From: Streptomyces seoulensis
GTDB taxonomy: Bacteria > Actinomycetota > Actinomycetes > Streptomycetales > Streptomycetaceae
NCBI RefSeq assembly: GCF_022846655.1
Contig: NZ_AP025667.1
Coordinates: 409,001-473,000 of the forward strand
Reading direction: 5' to 3'
DNA length: 64,000 bases
The first letter of the stretch is position 1; the number at the start of each line of letters is the position of its first letter. Below, in pieces: positions 43,101 to 51,215 of this stretch. The position numbers and the translations under genes are program-made. Below the pieces are notes generated by a model that did not search any database, was not told the origin of the DNA, and worked only from the letters and a program-made list of their open reading frames with translations.

Positions 43101-45416
43101 TCAGCCCAGCGCGGGCGGCCCGTCGGCGGCCCCGGTGCCCCAGGAGGAGGGCGCCGTCCCGACCGTGAAGGACAGCGAACGGTGCGCCCGCAGCTCCCCG
43201 GTGGTCAGATACGTCCGCCCGTACGGCGTCCCGTCCAGCCGCGCCGACCGCACGTAGCGTGCGTCCGCCGAGGTGCCCGGCGCGGTGATGGTGAGCGCGC
43301 CGTGCGGGTAGTAGCGGCGGTCCAGGGTGAGGTCGACCCGGTCGAACACCGGGGTGGACAGGCCCCAGGTGTCGTAGCCGGGCTGCACCGGGAAGACGCC
43401 GATCGACGACAGCACGTTCCAGGCGGACATCGTGCCCAGGTCGTCGTTGCCGGTCATGCCGGTCGGCCCGTCCGTGAACAGGGTCAGCGCCGCGTGCACC
43501 ACGTCCGTCGTCTTCCACGGCTGCCCGGTGGAGAGGTACGTGTACGGGGCGATGAGGTCGGGCTCGTTCTGCGGGTTGTACTTGTCGGCGTTGTAGTAGT
43601 CGTACGGCCCGTTCACCCACACCTCGCGGGCGGTCTTCGCGGGGTCCTCGGTCAACTGTCCGTAGGCGAAGAAGGAGTCGAGCCGGTCGTTGGCCGCCTG
43701 CTTCCCGCCGATCAGGTCCACCATGCCGGGCAGGTCCTGCGGCACGAGCCACTGGTACTGCCAGGACGTGCCCTCGTGGAAGCCCTCGCTCCCCGCGGGG
43801 TCGGCCGGCCCGGTGAAAGCGCCGGAGGCGTCACGGGCGCGGAAGAACCCGTTCGAGGGGTCGAAGATCCGCCGGTAGCCCTGCGCTCGCGCGGCGTACC
43901 GGTCCGCGTCCGCGCCGTGTCCGAGGTCGCGCGCCATCCGGGCCAGCATCGCGTCCGACAGGGCGTACTCCAGGGTGGCCGACGCGCCGTGGTCGTAGTC
44001 CGAGTCACCGGGCTTGGCGTGCGGGCGGTCCTTGACGTACGGGGCGAAGCCGTCGGCGATGTACTCCCGGTTCGCCTCCCGGCCCACGGCCGGCGAGTCC
44101 GCGGGCGGCACGCCGTCGGCGTTCTTCCTCAGCGCCTTGTAGGCCCGCTCCTCGTAGCCGTGCAGCAGGCCCTGCTGATAGGCGTTGGTGAGGAACGGCG
44201 TCACCGGGTCGCCGGTCATGATGTTGGTCTCGACCGTGCCGTAGCCCCACTTGGGCAGCCAGCCGCTCTCCTCGTCGATCCGGATCACCGAGATCGCCAT
44301 GTCCCGCGCCTCACGCGGCGCGAGCAGCGACAGCAACTGGGACTGGGTGCGGTAGGTGTCCCACAGCGACCAGTTCTGGTAGTACGTGAAGCCCTGGGTG
44401 CGGTGGATCTTCTGGTCCCAGCCGGTGTAGCGGCCGTCCGTGTCGCTGCCGATGTTCGGCGCGAGGAACGAGCGGTACAGCGAGGAGTAGAAGGTGCGGC
44501 GCAGCGTCTCGCCCCCGCCGCCCACCCGTACGTCGTCCAGCCGGTCCTCCCAGGCCCGCCGGGCCGCGTCGCGCACCGCGTCGAAGGACCGGCCGCCCTC
44601 CGCGCGCAGATTGCCGAGCGCGCCCCGCGCGTCCACGTAGGACAGCGCGGTGGTGGCCTCGACCGTGCGGTCCTCGGTGGTGTCGAACCGCAGGTACGCC
44701 CCGTCCGCGCCGGTCTTCGCGCCGTCGGTGACGGTCGCGCCGGTCCAGGTGCCGTGGGCGGTGAAGGGACGGTCGAAGCGGGTGACCGTGTAGAGCGTGT
44801 AGGGGAGGGTGTCCTGGCAGAAGCCGCGGCCGGTCAGCCTGGTGCGCACGGTGTGGTCGTCGAGGATCTCGACCTCGGTGGCGACCTTGGTGTGCAGTGA
44901 CTGGCCCGCGTTGAGCAGGACGTTGGCCTTGTCGGTGGCCGGGAAGGTGTAGCGCTGGACGCCGGTGCGGGCGGTCGCGGTCAGTTCGGCCTCGATGCCG
45001 CTGTCCAGCCCGACGCGGTAGTAGCCGGGGCTCGCCGATTCGTCGTCGTGGCTGAACCTCGCGGCGTAGCGGGCGTAGTCGGTGGTGGTGACGTCGCCCG
45101 TGGTGGGCAGCACCGGCAGGTCACCGCCGAGGCCGCAGCCGACGCCGGAGAGATGGACCAGGGAGAAGCCCCGGATGTGGTCCTGGGCGTAGTCGTAGCC
45201 GGTGTTGTGGCCGGTGTCGGGGGAGAGCTGCACCATGCCGAACGGCACGGCCGCGCCGGGGTAGGTGTTGCCCTCGTTCTGGGTGCCGATGAACGGGTTG
45301 ACGAGATCGGTCAGCCGGGCGGGCGGGTCGGCCTGCGCGTGGGCGGGGGTGGCCAGCAGCGCGGTCGCCGCCAGTGTCCCGGCCATGAAGCGACCGATAT
45401 GCCGTGTCCATGTCAT
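43101..45416 (-). CDS. Secreted GH92 alpha-mannosidase
   Basis: This 771-aa protein has a Sec-type signal (MTWTRHIGRFMAGTLAATAL, cleavage at AHA|QAD). It is a GH92 catalytic protein with VNPFIGTQNEGNTYPGAAVP, YYQNWSLWDTYRTQSQLLSL, HEGTSWQYQWLVPQDLPGM, and GMTGNDDLGTMSAWNVLSSI. GH92 enzymes are calcium-dependent exo-alpha-mannosidases that invert configuration, with active-site acids in these last two segments. The protein probably trims fungal, yeast or glycoprotein mannans outside the cell. Two palindromic operators lie upstream, so sugar-dependent LacI-type repression is likely. Confidence 0.95.
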   Translation of the reverse strand: MTWTRHIGRFMAGTLAATALLATPAHAQADPPARLTDLVNPFIGTQNEGNTYPGAAVPFGMVQLSPDTGHNTGYDYAQDHIRGFSLVHLSGVGCGLGGDLPVLPTTGDVTTTDYARYAARFSHDDESASPGYYRVGLDSGIEAELTATARTGVQRYTFPATDKANVLLNAGQSLHTKVATEVEILDDHTVRTRLTGRGFCQDTLPYTLYTVTRFDRPFTAHGTWTGATVTDGAKTGADGAYLRFDTTEDRTVEATTALSYVDARGALGNLRAEGGRSFDAVRDAARRAWEDRLDDVRVGGGGETLRRTFYSSLYRSFLAPNIGSDTDGRYTGWDQKIHRTQGFTYYQNWSLWDTYRTQSQLLSLLAPREARDMAISVIRIDEESGWLPKWGYGTVETNIMTGDPVTPFLTNAYQQGLLHGYEERAYKALRKNADGVPPADSPAVGREANREYIADGFAPYVKDRPHAKPGDSDYDHGASATLEYALSDAMLARMARDLGHGADADRYAARAQGYRRIFDPSNGFFRARDASGAFTGPADPAGSEGFHEGTSWQYQWLVPQDLPGMVDLIGGKQAANDRLDSFFAYGQLTEDPAKTAREVWVNGPYDYYNADKYNPQNEPDLIAPYTYLSTGQPWKTTDVVHAALTLFTDGPTGMTGNDDLGTMSAWNVLSSIGVFPVQPGYDTWGLSTPVFDRVDLTLDRRYYPHGALTITAPGTSADARYVRSARLDGTPYGRTYLTTGELRAHRSLSFTVGTAPSSWGTGAADGPPALG

Positions 45417-45467
45417 GCAGGAACCTCTGAGGTGGTGGGCCGGACGTGCTCAGGGGCGACTCGAAGG

Positions 45468-45504
45468 CAACGTTGTCATCGGTGCGGTACAACGTTGTCA
45501 TCGG
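45468..45504 (-). promoter_or_regulatory. Tandem LacI-type operators upstream of GH92 gene
   Basis: CAACGTTGTCATCGG occurs at 45468-45482 and again at 45490-45504. Each has an AACGTT-centred palindrome close to TGACAACGTTGTCA, a LacI-family-type site. A third half-site TGACAAC lies at 45518-45524. The 22-bp phasing puts both on one DNA face. No lacI gene is nearby. Confidence 0.75.
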
Positions 45505-45567
45505 ACAGCAGTGGGCATGACAACACGGAATCCGCATTCCGTCCAGGGGTCCCGCACGACCCGGAGG

Positions 45568-45837
45568 TCACTCGGTCGGGGCGGTCTCCCGCTCGGTGGC
45601 CGCGCGCTTGATCGCGGCGTCCCGCCCGCGCACGTACCAGATGCCGATCAGGCCGAGTCCGGCCCCGGCCAGGCAGGTCCACACCCACCACAGGTGGCCG
45701 TGGTCCTCGAACCAGCCATAGAAGGGGAGCTGGACCAGGAAGAGGACGAACCACACGATCGTGCCGCCGGTGATGGTGGCGACCACGGGGCCCTCAAGGG
45801 GCTCCGGCGCTTCGTGCTGGGGGGTCCACTTCGTCAT
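45568..45837 (-). CDS. DUF2530 membrane protein
   Basis: ATG at 45837 (MTKWTPQHEAPEPLEGPVV) gives 89 aa; a GTG two codons earlier is possible. It has two membrane helices (ITGGTIVWFVLFLVQLPFYG and WTCLAGAGLGLIGIWYVRGR) with a Trp/His-rich loop (EDHGHLWWVW). This is the DUF2530 family of actinobacteria, function unknown. It is divergent from the permease gene, sharing a 174-bp promoter region that contains a palindrome. Confidence 0.9.
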   Translation of the reverse strand: MTKWTPQHEAPEPLEGPVVATITGGTIVWFVLFLVQLPFYGWFEDHGHLWWVWTCLAGAGLGLIGIWYVRGRDAAIKRAATERETAPTE

Positions 45838-45901
45838 GGGCACAGCTTACGAGGCCCCGCGCCACGCCCGGCAGCCCGCTTCCCTACGGACATTCGGTGA
45901 A

Positions 45902-45919
45902 TATCTACGCGCGGAGATA
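45902..45919. promoter_or_regulatory. Palindrome upstream of the purine permease
   Basis: TATCT-A-CGCGCG-G-AGATA is an 18-bp palindrome with one mismatched pair. It lies 110 bp upstream of the permease and 65 bp upstream of the DUF2530 gene. It is a candidate operator for a dimeric regulator. No purine-riboswitch pattern is visible. Confidence 0.5.
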
Positions 45920-46011
45920 GCGATCTAGGCTTCATACGTTCATACTGAAACCGTTTGTCTATGACCACTTCTGCTCGTACGAAACTCCAAAGGGGCTCGG
46001 GGGAACCCTGA

Positions 46012-47481
46012 ATGGTGATGAGGACTCGCATGCCCACCTCGGCCACGGCCAAGGCCCCTTCCCCCGAACAGCCCGGCGGCACGCCCTCCTTCGGCGCCGT
46101 CGACCGCTACTTCAAGATCTCCGAGCGCGGCAGCTCAGTCGCCCGTGAGGTCCGTGGCGGTTTCGCGACCTTCTTCGCGATGGCGTACATCATCGTGCTG
46201 AACCCGATCATTCTTGGCAGCGCCAAGGACATGTACGGGCACCACCTCGACAACGGCCAGCTCGTCACGGCCACGGCGCTCACCGCCGCCTTCACCACCC
46301 TGCTGATGGGCGTGATCGGCAACGTCCCGATCGCCCTCGCCGCGGGCCTCGGCGTCAACACGGTCGTCGCGCTCCAGCTCGCGCCGCGCATGTCGTGGCC
46401 GGACGCGATGGGCATGGTGGTGCTCGCCGGCTTCGTGGTGATGCTGCTGGTCGCCACCGGTCTGCGCGAGCGCGTCATGAACGCGGTGCCCTACGGGCTG
46501 CGCAAGGCCATCGCCATCGGTATCGGCCTGTTCATCATGCTGATCGGCCTGGTCGACTCCGGCTTCGTCACCCGTATCCCGGACATCGCCCAGACCACCG
46601 TCCCGCTCACGCTCGGCACCGGCGGTCACCTCACCGGCTGGCCGGTCCTGGTCTTCGTCCTGGGTGTGCTGCTCACCCTCGCGCTGATCGTCCGCAAGGT
46701 CCCCGGCGCGATCCTGATCTCCATCGTGGCGATGACCGTCCTCGCGGTGATCATCGACCTGGTCGCCAAGGTGCCCTCCTGGGGCCTGACCACCCCGAAG
46801 TGGCCGGGCAACCCGGTCGCCACCCCGGACTTCGGCCTCATCGGCCAGGTCAGCCTGTTCGGCGGCTTCGCCAAGGTCGGTGTGCTGACCGGTGTCCTCT
46901 TCGTCTTCACCGTCCTGCTGTCCTGCTTCTTCGACGCCATGGGCACGATCATGGGCATCAGCGACGAGGCCAAGCTGACCGACGCCGAGGGCAACATGCC
47001 CGGCGTCAACAAGGTCCTGCTGATCGACGGCCTCGCCGTCGCCGCGGGCGGCGCCAGCTCCGCGTCGGCCACCACCTGCTTCGTGGAGTCCACCGCCGGC
47101 GTCGGCGAGGGTGCCCGCACGGGCCTCGCCAACGTCGTCACCGGCGGCCTGTTCGGTGTCGCGCTGTTCCTCACCCCGATCGCCACCATGGTCCCGTCCC
47201 AGGCCGCCACCCCCGCGCTCCTCGCGGTCGGCTTCCTCATCCTGGCCGGTTCGATCCGGGAGATCGACTGGTCCGACTTCACCATCGCCATCCCGGCCTT
47301 CGTGACCATGGTGATGATGCCGTTCACCTACTCGATCACCAACGGCATCGGCATGGGCTTCATCACCTTCGTGGTGCTCCGCCTGGCCGCCGGCCGCGGC
47401 AAGGACATCCCGGTGGCCATGTACGTGGTCGCGGCCGTCTTCGGCTTCTACTACCTGATGCCGGCCCTCGGTCTGACCTGA
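46012..47481 (+). CDS. NCS2-family purine permease (AzgA-like)
   Basis: The first ATG gives 489 aa; an ATG at 46030 (MPTSATAKAPSPEQPGG) with TGAGGA upstream is an equally good start. Membrane helices span the chain. Family signatures include EVRGGFATFFAMAYIIVLNP in helix 1, ALAAGLGVNTVVALQL, SCFFDAMGTIMGISDEA, and SATTCFVESTAGVGEGARTG. The AzgA/GhxP group imports adenine, guanine or hypoxanthine with protons. The substrate cannot be narrowed. A symmetric terminator follows. Confidence 0.93.
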   Translation: MVMRTRMPTSATAKAPSPEQPGGTPSFGAVDRYFKISERGSSVAREVRGGFATFFAMAYIIVLNPIILGSAKDMYGHHLDNGQLVTATALTAAFTTLLMGVIGNVPIALAAGLGVNTVVALQLAPRMSWPDAMGMVVLAGFVVMLLVATGLRERVMNAVPYGLRKAIAIGIGLFIMLIGLVDSGFVTRIPDIAQTTVPLTLGTGGHLTGWPVLVFVLGVLLTLALIVRKVPGAILISIVAMTVLAVIIDLVAKVPSWGLTTPKWPGNPVATPDFGLIGQVSLFGGFAKVGVLTGVLFVFTVLLSCFFDAMGTIMGISDEAKLTDAEGNMPGVNKVLLIDGLAVAAGGASSASATTCFVESTAGVGEGARTGLANVVTGGLFGVALFLTPIATMVPSQAATPALLAVGFLILAGSIREIDWSDFTIAIPAFVTMVMMPFTYSITNGIGMGFITFVVLRLAAGRGKDIPVAMYVVAAVFGFYYLMPALGLT

Positions 47482-47504
47482 CCGGGGCGCGGCTTAGGTT
47501 CCTG

Positions 47505-47533
47505 CGGGGTCACATGAGTCTCATGTGACCCCG
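47505..47533. terminator. Bidirectional terminator overlapping the RHH gene stop
   Basis: CGGGGTCACATGAG and CTCATGTGACCCCG are 14-bp arms with a single central base. In RNA the loop is about 5 nt. ACTTTT follows on the plus strand. The stop codon of the convergent ribbon-helix-helix gene is inside the right arm. Confidence 0.9.
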
Positions 47534-47703
47534 TAGAACTTTTCGGTCTCGTCGACGGCGGTCTGGAACCGCTCGTCGAAGTCGTCCCTCACGAGCGTGC
47601 GGATCACGTAATCCTGCACGCTCATCCCTCTTCTCGCCGCGCGTTCCCGGAGCCTCTCTAGCAGCTCCCCGTCCATCCGCAGGCTGAGCACACTGGTCCC
47701 CAT
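47521..47703 (-). CDS. Ribbon-helix-helix (CopG/Arc-like) small protein
   Basis: ATG at 47703 (MGTSVLSLRMDGELLERLRE) gives 60 aa; a GTG at 47721 is possible. The beta-strand TSVLSLRMD followed by two helices (LLERLRERAARRG and SVQDYVIRTLVRDDFDERF) is the canonical ribbon-helix-helix fold of DNA-binding regulators and antitoxins. There is no adjacent toxin gene: upstream on the same strand is the promoter region of the marR gene, and downstream is the permease terminator. It is an orphan regulator or antitoxin-like protein. Confidence 0.82.
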   Translation of the reverse strand: MGTSVLSLRMDGELLERLRERAARRGMSVQDYVIRTLVRDDFDERFQTAVDETEKFYGVT

Positions 47704-47826
47704 GCGTACGAGGGTCGCCACATCGCGCCACCCGGTGTGTCATTTTTCGGAAGCGTCTCACTCGTACGGGTGACGGCCGTGCGTAGTGGCGGACATCACG
47801 GGCGACGCCGTGCGTGGTGGCGTTCC

Positions 47827-47852
47827 TTAGTAAGAGTAATGAGTTAGGCTAA
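47827..47852 (+). promoter_or_regulatory. marR promoter and likely autorepressor site
   Basis: TTAG...CTAA brackets TAAGAGTAATGAGTTAGG. TAGGCT (47845-47850) fits a -10 element and places the start of transcription at about 47857, the A of the ATG. The mRNA is probably leaderless and MarR probably binds this site. Confidence 0.6.
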
Positions 47853-47856
47853 AGAC

Positions 47857-48294
47857 ATGTCGGACCTCACCCACGGCGACGACGTGGCCGCCGTGAACTC
47901 CCTCCGCTCCGCCGTGATGCGGCTGTCCCGTCGACTCAAGCACCAGCGTGTCGACGAGTCGCTGAGCCCCACCGAGATGTCGGTACTGGGCACGCTGTCC
48001 AACTGCGGACAGGCCACCCCGGGCGAACTGGCGCGCAAGGAGCACGTCCAGCCGCCCTCGATGACCCGCATCGTCGCGCTCCTGGAGGCCAAGGGCCTGG
48101 TCCGGCTGGAGCCGCACCCCGAGGACCGGCGACAGAAGGTCGTCAGCCGGACCGAGCAGGCCGAGGCGATGCTCGTGGAGAGCCGCCGCAAACGCAACGC
48201 GTTCCTGGCCGGTCTGGTCGAGGGCCTCGACGAGGACGAGTGGGCCACCCTGCGCGCCGCCGCCCCCGTCCTGGAGAAGCTCGCGCAACTGTAG
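47857..48294 (+). CDS. MarR-family transcriptional regulator
   Basis: This 145-aa winged-helix regulator has SPTEMSVLGTLSNCGQATPG, then the recognition helix QPPSMTRIVALLEAKGLVRL and the wing PHPEDRRQKVVSRT. It has the usual dimerisation helices at both ends. It probably represses itself and the MFS gene 28 bp downstream, with release by a small phenolic or antibiotic ligand. There is no Shine-Dalgarno, and the promoter -10 is 7 nt from the ATG, so the message is probably leaderless. Confidence 0.93.
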   Translation: MSDLTHGDDVAAVNSLRSAVMRLSRRLKHQRVDESLSPTEMSVLGTLSNCGQATPGELARKEHVQPPSMTRIVALLEAKGLVRLEPHPEDRRQKVVSRTEQAEAMLVESRRKRNAFLAGLVEGLDEDEWATLRAAAPVLEKLAQL

Positions 48295-48322
48295 CCACGG
48301 CACCCCTTCAGGAGGCGACCCT

Positions 48323-49663
48323 TTGAGTACGGGACCCGGAGCAGCTTCCGTCCCCGCACCGGCCACTACTACCCCCGCGTCCGGCAGAGCCTCGATGTTC
48401 AGCTCGCTGAGGGTCCGGAACTACCGGCTGTTCTTCCTCGGCCAGGTCGTCTCCAACACCGGCACCTGGATGCAGCGCATCGCCCAGGACTGGCTGGTGC
48501 TCAGCCTCACCGGCTCCTCCGCGGCCGTCGGCATCACCACAGCCCTGCAGTTCCTGCCGATGCTGCTCTTCGGCCTCTACGGCGGTGTCCTCGTCGACCG
48601 GCTGCCCAAGCGGCCCGCGCTGCTGTTCACCCAGTCCGCGATGGCCCTCACCGGCCTCGCGCTCGCCTTCCTCACCCTCTCCGGGCACGTCCACGTCTGG
48701 CACGTGTACGTCGCCGCCTTCGCGGTGGGGCTCGCCACGGTCGTGGACAACCCGGCCCGGCAGTCCTTCGTCTCCGAGATGGTCGGTCCCGGCCAGCTCC
48801 AGAACGCGGTCAGCCTGAACTCGGCCAACTTCCAGTCCGCCCGGCTGATCGGCCCGGCCGTCGCCGGTCTGATGATCACCGGGGTCGGCACCGGGTGGGC
48901 GTTCCTCGCCAACGGCCTGTCCTTCGTGGCGCCCATAGCCGGGCTGCTGCTGATGCGCTCCCGTGAGCTGCACGTCGTCGACCGCGCCCCGCGCGGCAAG
49001 GGCCAGCTCAGGGAGGGGCTGCGGCATGTCGCCGGGCGGCCGGAGCTGGTCTGGCCCATCGTCCTCGTCGGGTTCATCGGCACCTTCGGCTTCAACTTCC
49101 CGGTGTGGCTGACAGCCTTCGCCGACGACGTCTTCCACTCCGGCGCGGGTGCGTACAGCCTGTTCAACACGCTGATGGCCGCGGGCTCCCTGGTCGGTGC
49201 CCTGCTCGCCGCCCGGCGCGGTACGGCCCGGCTCCGGGTGCTGGTCGCGGCCGCGCTGGCCTTCGGCGCGGTGGAGATCGTGGCCGCGCTGGCGCCCTCG
49301 TACTGGCTGTTCGCGCTGCTGATGATCCCGATCGGGGCGTTCGGCCTCACGGTCAACGTCACCGCCAACACCGCCGTGCAGATGTCCACCGACCCGGCCA
49401 TGCGGGGACGGGTGATGTCCCTGTTCATGATGGTGTTCATGGGCGGCACGCCGCTGGGCGCGCCCCTCGTCGGGTGGGTCACCGACACCTACGGCGCCCG
49501 CTTCGGCTTCGTGGCCGGCGGTGTCGTCTCGGCCGCCGCCGCTGCCGTCATCGGCCTCTTCCTGGCCCGCGCGGGCGACCTCCGCCTGGCCCTGACCTGG
49601 CACCACGGCCCGCATCTGCGGTTCGTGCCGCGGCGCAGCGAGGAACTGACGCCGGCCGCGTGA
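48323..49663 (+). CDS. MFS efflux transporter (MarR-linked)
   Basis: TTG start follows GGAGG by 7 nt, giving 446 aa. The protein is an MFS of the enterobactin/tetracycline efflux type with 12 helices: FSSLRVRNYRLFFLGQVVSN, NTGTWMQRIAQDWLVLSLTG at the N-terminus, motif A-like GVLVDRLPKRPALLF, and a second-half GRVMSLFMMVFMGGTPLG. The first 30 residues are Ala/Pro-rich. It is the second gene of a marR-mfs operon and probably exports toxic compounds. Confidence 0.93.
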   Translation: MSTGPGAASVPAPATTTPASGRASMFSSLRVRNYRLFFLGQVVSNTGTWMQRIAQDWLVLSLTGSSAAVGITTALQFLPMLLFGLYGGVLVDRLPKRPALLFTQSAMALTGLALAFLTLSGHVHVWHVYVAAFAVGLATVVDNPARQSFVSEMVGPGQLQNAVSLNSANFQSARLIGPAVAGLMITGVGTGWAFLANGLSFVAPIAGLLLMRSRELHVVDRAPRGKGQLREGLRHVAGRPELVWPIVLVGFIGTFGFNFPVWLTAFADDVFHSGAGAYSLFNTLMAAGSLVGALLAARRGTARLRVLVAAALAFGAVEIVAALAPSYWLFALLMIPIGAFGLTVNVTANTAVQMSTDPAMRGRVMSLFMMVFMGGTPLGAPLVGWVTDTYGARFGFVAGGVVSAAAAAVIGLFLARAGDLRLALTWHHGPHLRFVPRRSEELTPAA

Positions 49664-49670
49664 GGCGGGG

Positions 49671-50450
49671 TCAGACCCGGTCGTGGACGACCGACATCAA
49701 CAGGCTGTGGGTGTCGGCGTCCGCGGCCGCCACCAGGCCGCGGGTGTCCGGGCCGAGCGGGGCGCCGTCGACGCCCGTGACCACGCACCCCGCGGCCCGG
49801 CACAGGGCGATCCCGGCGGCGAAGTGGACGCTCCCCGAGAGGTCGCCGCCGTCCGTGACGTAGGCGGCCCGCCTGCCCGCCGCGACCCAGGCCAGCGCCA
49901 GCGTCGTGGACACGACCCGTGGCCGGAACCGTGCGGTGAACACCGGGTGCGCCAGCAGGTCCGTGGCCCGGAATCCGGGGGCGCTCGGGAAGGGCGGGTC
50001 CAGGTTGACGTCCACCAGCCCGGTCGTGGCCGTCGGCGTCAGAGGCGTGTCGGCTCCGTCGCGCCACAGCCGGGCGGTCCTGCCGTCGGTGCGGAAGACC
50101 TCGCCGCTGAACGGGTCCGCCACCGCCGCGGGGCCGTCGCGCAGGGCCACGTTGACCGCCACGAGCATGCTGCCGACGGCGTAGTTGAGGGTGCCGCACA
50201 GCGGGTCCACCAGCCACAGGCGCCGGGCGTCGGCGGCCCCCTGCCGTCCGCCCTCCTCGCCGAGCACCGCGTCATCGGGCCGGGCCGCGCGTATGACGCG
50301 GCGGACGGCCCGCTCGGCCTCCACGTCGGCGGCGGTGGCGAAGTCCCCGGCGCCCTTGTCGATACGGGCCAGCTCCTTGCCGTAGCCGTCGCGCACCACT
50401 TCCGCGCCGGCCAGGGCGGCCGCTGTCGCTGTCTCGAGGTCGTCGGTCAC
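49671..50450 (-). CDS. Inositol-monophosphatase-like protein with altered metal site
   Basis: This 259-aa protein has the IMPase/FBPase fold. GEEGG at 64-68 retains the first metal motif. The canonical DPxDGT is DPLCGT, with Cys85 where the second Asp should be. The C-terminal WDxAAG is replaced by VHFAAG, so its Asp is missing too. Two of the usual Mg2+ ligands are therefore absent and catalysis is doubtful. It may be a binding protein or act on a different substrate. It is convergent with the MFS gene, 7 bp apart. Confidence 0.85.
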   Translation of the reverse strand: MTDDLETATAAALAGAEVVRDGYGKELARIDKGAGDFATAADVEAERAVRRVIRAARPDDAVLGEEGGRQGAADARRLWLVDPLCGTLNYAVGSMLVAVNVALRDGPAAVADPFSGEVFRTDGRTARLWRDGADTPLTPTATTGLVDVNLDPPFPSAPGFRATDLLAHPVFTARFRPRVVSTTLALAWVAAGRRAAYVTDGGDLSGSVHFAAGIALCRAAGCVVTGVDGAPLGPDTRGLVAAADADTHSLLMSVVHDRV

Positions 50451-50485
50451 GGTGCCGCAGCGTAGCGGTCTGGGATGGTGTGGGG

Positions 50486-51058
50486 ATGAGACTCTTCGCC
50501 GCTGTGCTGCCGCCCCCGGGGGCCGTGGAGGAACTGGGCCGGGAGGTACGGACGCTGCGGGCGCGGGCCGGGGCCGACGCGCTGCGGTGGACCCAGCCGG
50601 ACGGCTGGCACTTCACGCTCGCCTTCTACGGGGAGGTGCCGGAGGAGACCGTGCCCGAGCTGGAGCGGCGGCTGGAGCGGGCTGCCGGGCGCAGCGAGCC
50701 GTTCCCGCTGGCCGTCACCGGAGGCGGCACCTTCGGGCGGGGCAGGGCGCTGTGGGCCGGGGCCTCGGGAGACCTCACCGCGCTGGGGCGGCTGGCCGAG
50801 CGGGCCCAGGCGGCCGGAAAGCGGGCCGGGGTCGGCGGCGAGGAGCACCGGCACTACCGGGCGCATCTCACACTGGCCCGCGGCAAGGGGGACGTGGACC
50901 TGCGGGCCTGCACCGACGCCCTCGCCGAATTCGCCGGTACCGGCTGGACGGTGGGCGAACTGGTGCTCGTCCGCAGCCGCCTGCCGGCCTCCGGGGTGCC
51001 CGGCGAGCAGCCCCGGTACACACCGGTCGCCCGCTGGGCACTGGGTGCGTCCGGTTAG
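50486..51058 (+). CDS. thpR: RNA 2',3'-cyclic phosphodiesterase (2'-5' RNA ligase family)
   Basis: ATG at 50486 gives 190 aa. It is a 2H phosphoesterase with both catalytic HxT motifs: WHFTL with His42 and AHLTL with His127. It begins MRLFAAVLPPPGAVEELGRE like ThpR. These enzymes hydrolyse 2',3'-cyclic phosphate ends and can join 2'-5' linkages in vitro. It is divergent from the IMPase-like gene by 35 bp. A 28-codon ORF follows 10 bp after the stop. Confidence 0.93.
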   Translation: MRLFAAVLPPPGAVEELGREVRTLRARAGADALRWTQPDGWHFTLAFYGEVPEETVPELERRLERAAGRSEPFPLAVTGGGTFGRGRALWAGASGDLTALGRLAERAQAAGKRAGVGGEEHRHYRAHLTLARGKGDVDLRACTDALAEFAGTGWTVGELVLVRSRLPASGVPGEQPRYTPVARWALGASG

Positions 51059-51068
51059 GCTCGTCGTC

Positions 51069-51155
51069 GTGGACCCGAAAACCCGGAACCGGATCATGGC
51101 CGGTGCGCTCGTACTGATGCTGGTGGTCGTCGCCGTGGCGGCGGCCGTCGGATAG
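51069..51155 (+). CDS. Putative 28-residue membrane peptide
   Basis: GTG GAC CCG AAA... runs 28 codons to TAG, giving VDPKTRNRIMAGALVLMLVV followed by VAVAAAVG. This is a basic N-terminus and one transmembrane helix, just like regulatory membrane peptides. It starts 10 bp after the thpR stop and ends 15 bp before a strong terminator, so it is inside the thpR transcript. No strong Shine-Dalgarno is present. Conservation of the reading frame in other Streptomyces would confirm it. Confidence 0.6.
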   Translation: MDPKTRNRIMAGALVLMLVVVAVAAAVG

Positions 51156-51170
51156 CGGCTGCCGCCGCCG

Positions 51171-51203
51171 GGCCGCTCCGCACGGTGCTCGTGCGGAGCG
51201 GCC
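51171..51203. terminator. Terminator after thpR unit
   Basis: GGCCGCTCCGCAC and GTGCGGAGCGGCC are perfect 13-bp arms with a 7-nt loop, followed by TTTCG. It serves the plus-strand unit and probably also the convergent aldo/keto reductase gene. Confidence 0.9.
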
Positions 51204-51215
51204 TTTCGCTTGCCG

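Noticed and set aside
45901..46011. Purine riboswitch upstream of the permease
   Set aside because: The three-way junction sequence pattern is not visible, and a palindrome offers a simpler regulatory element.
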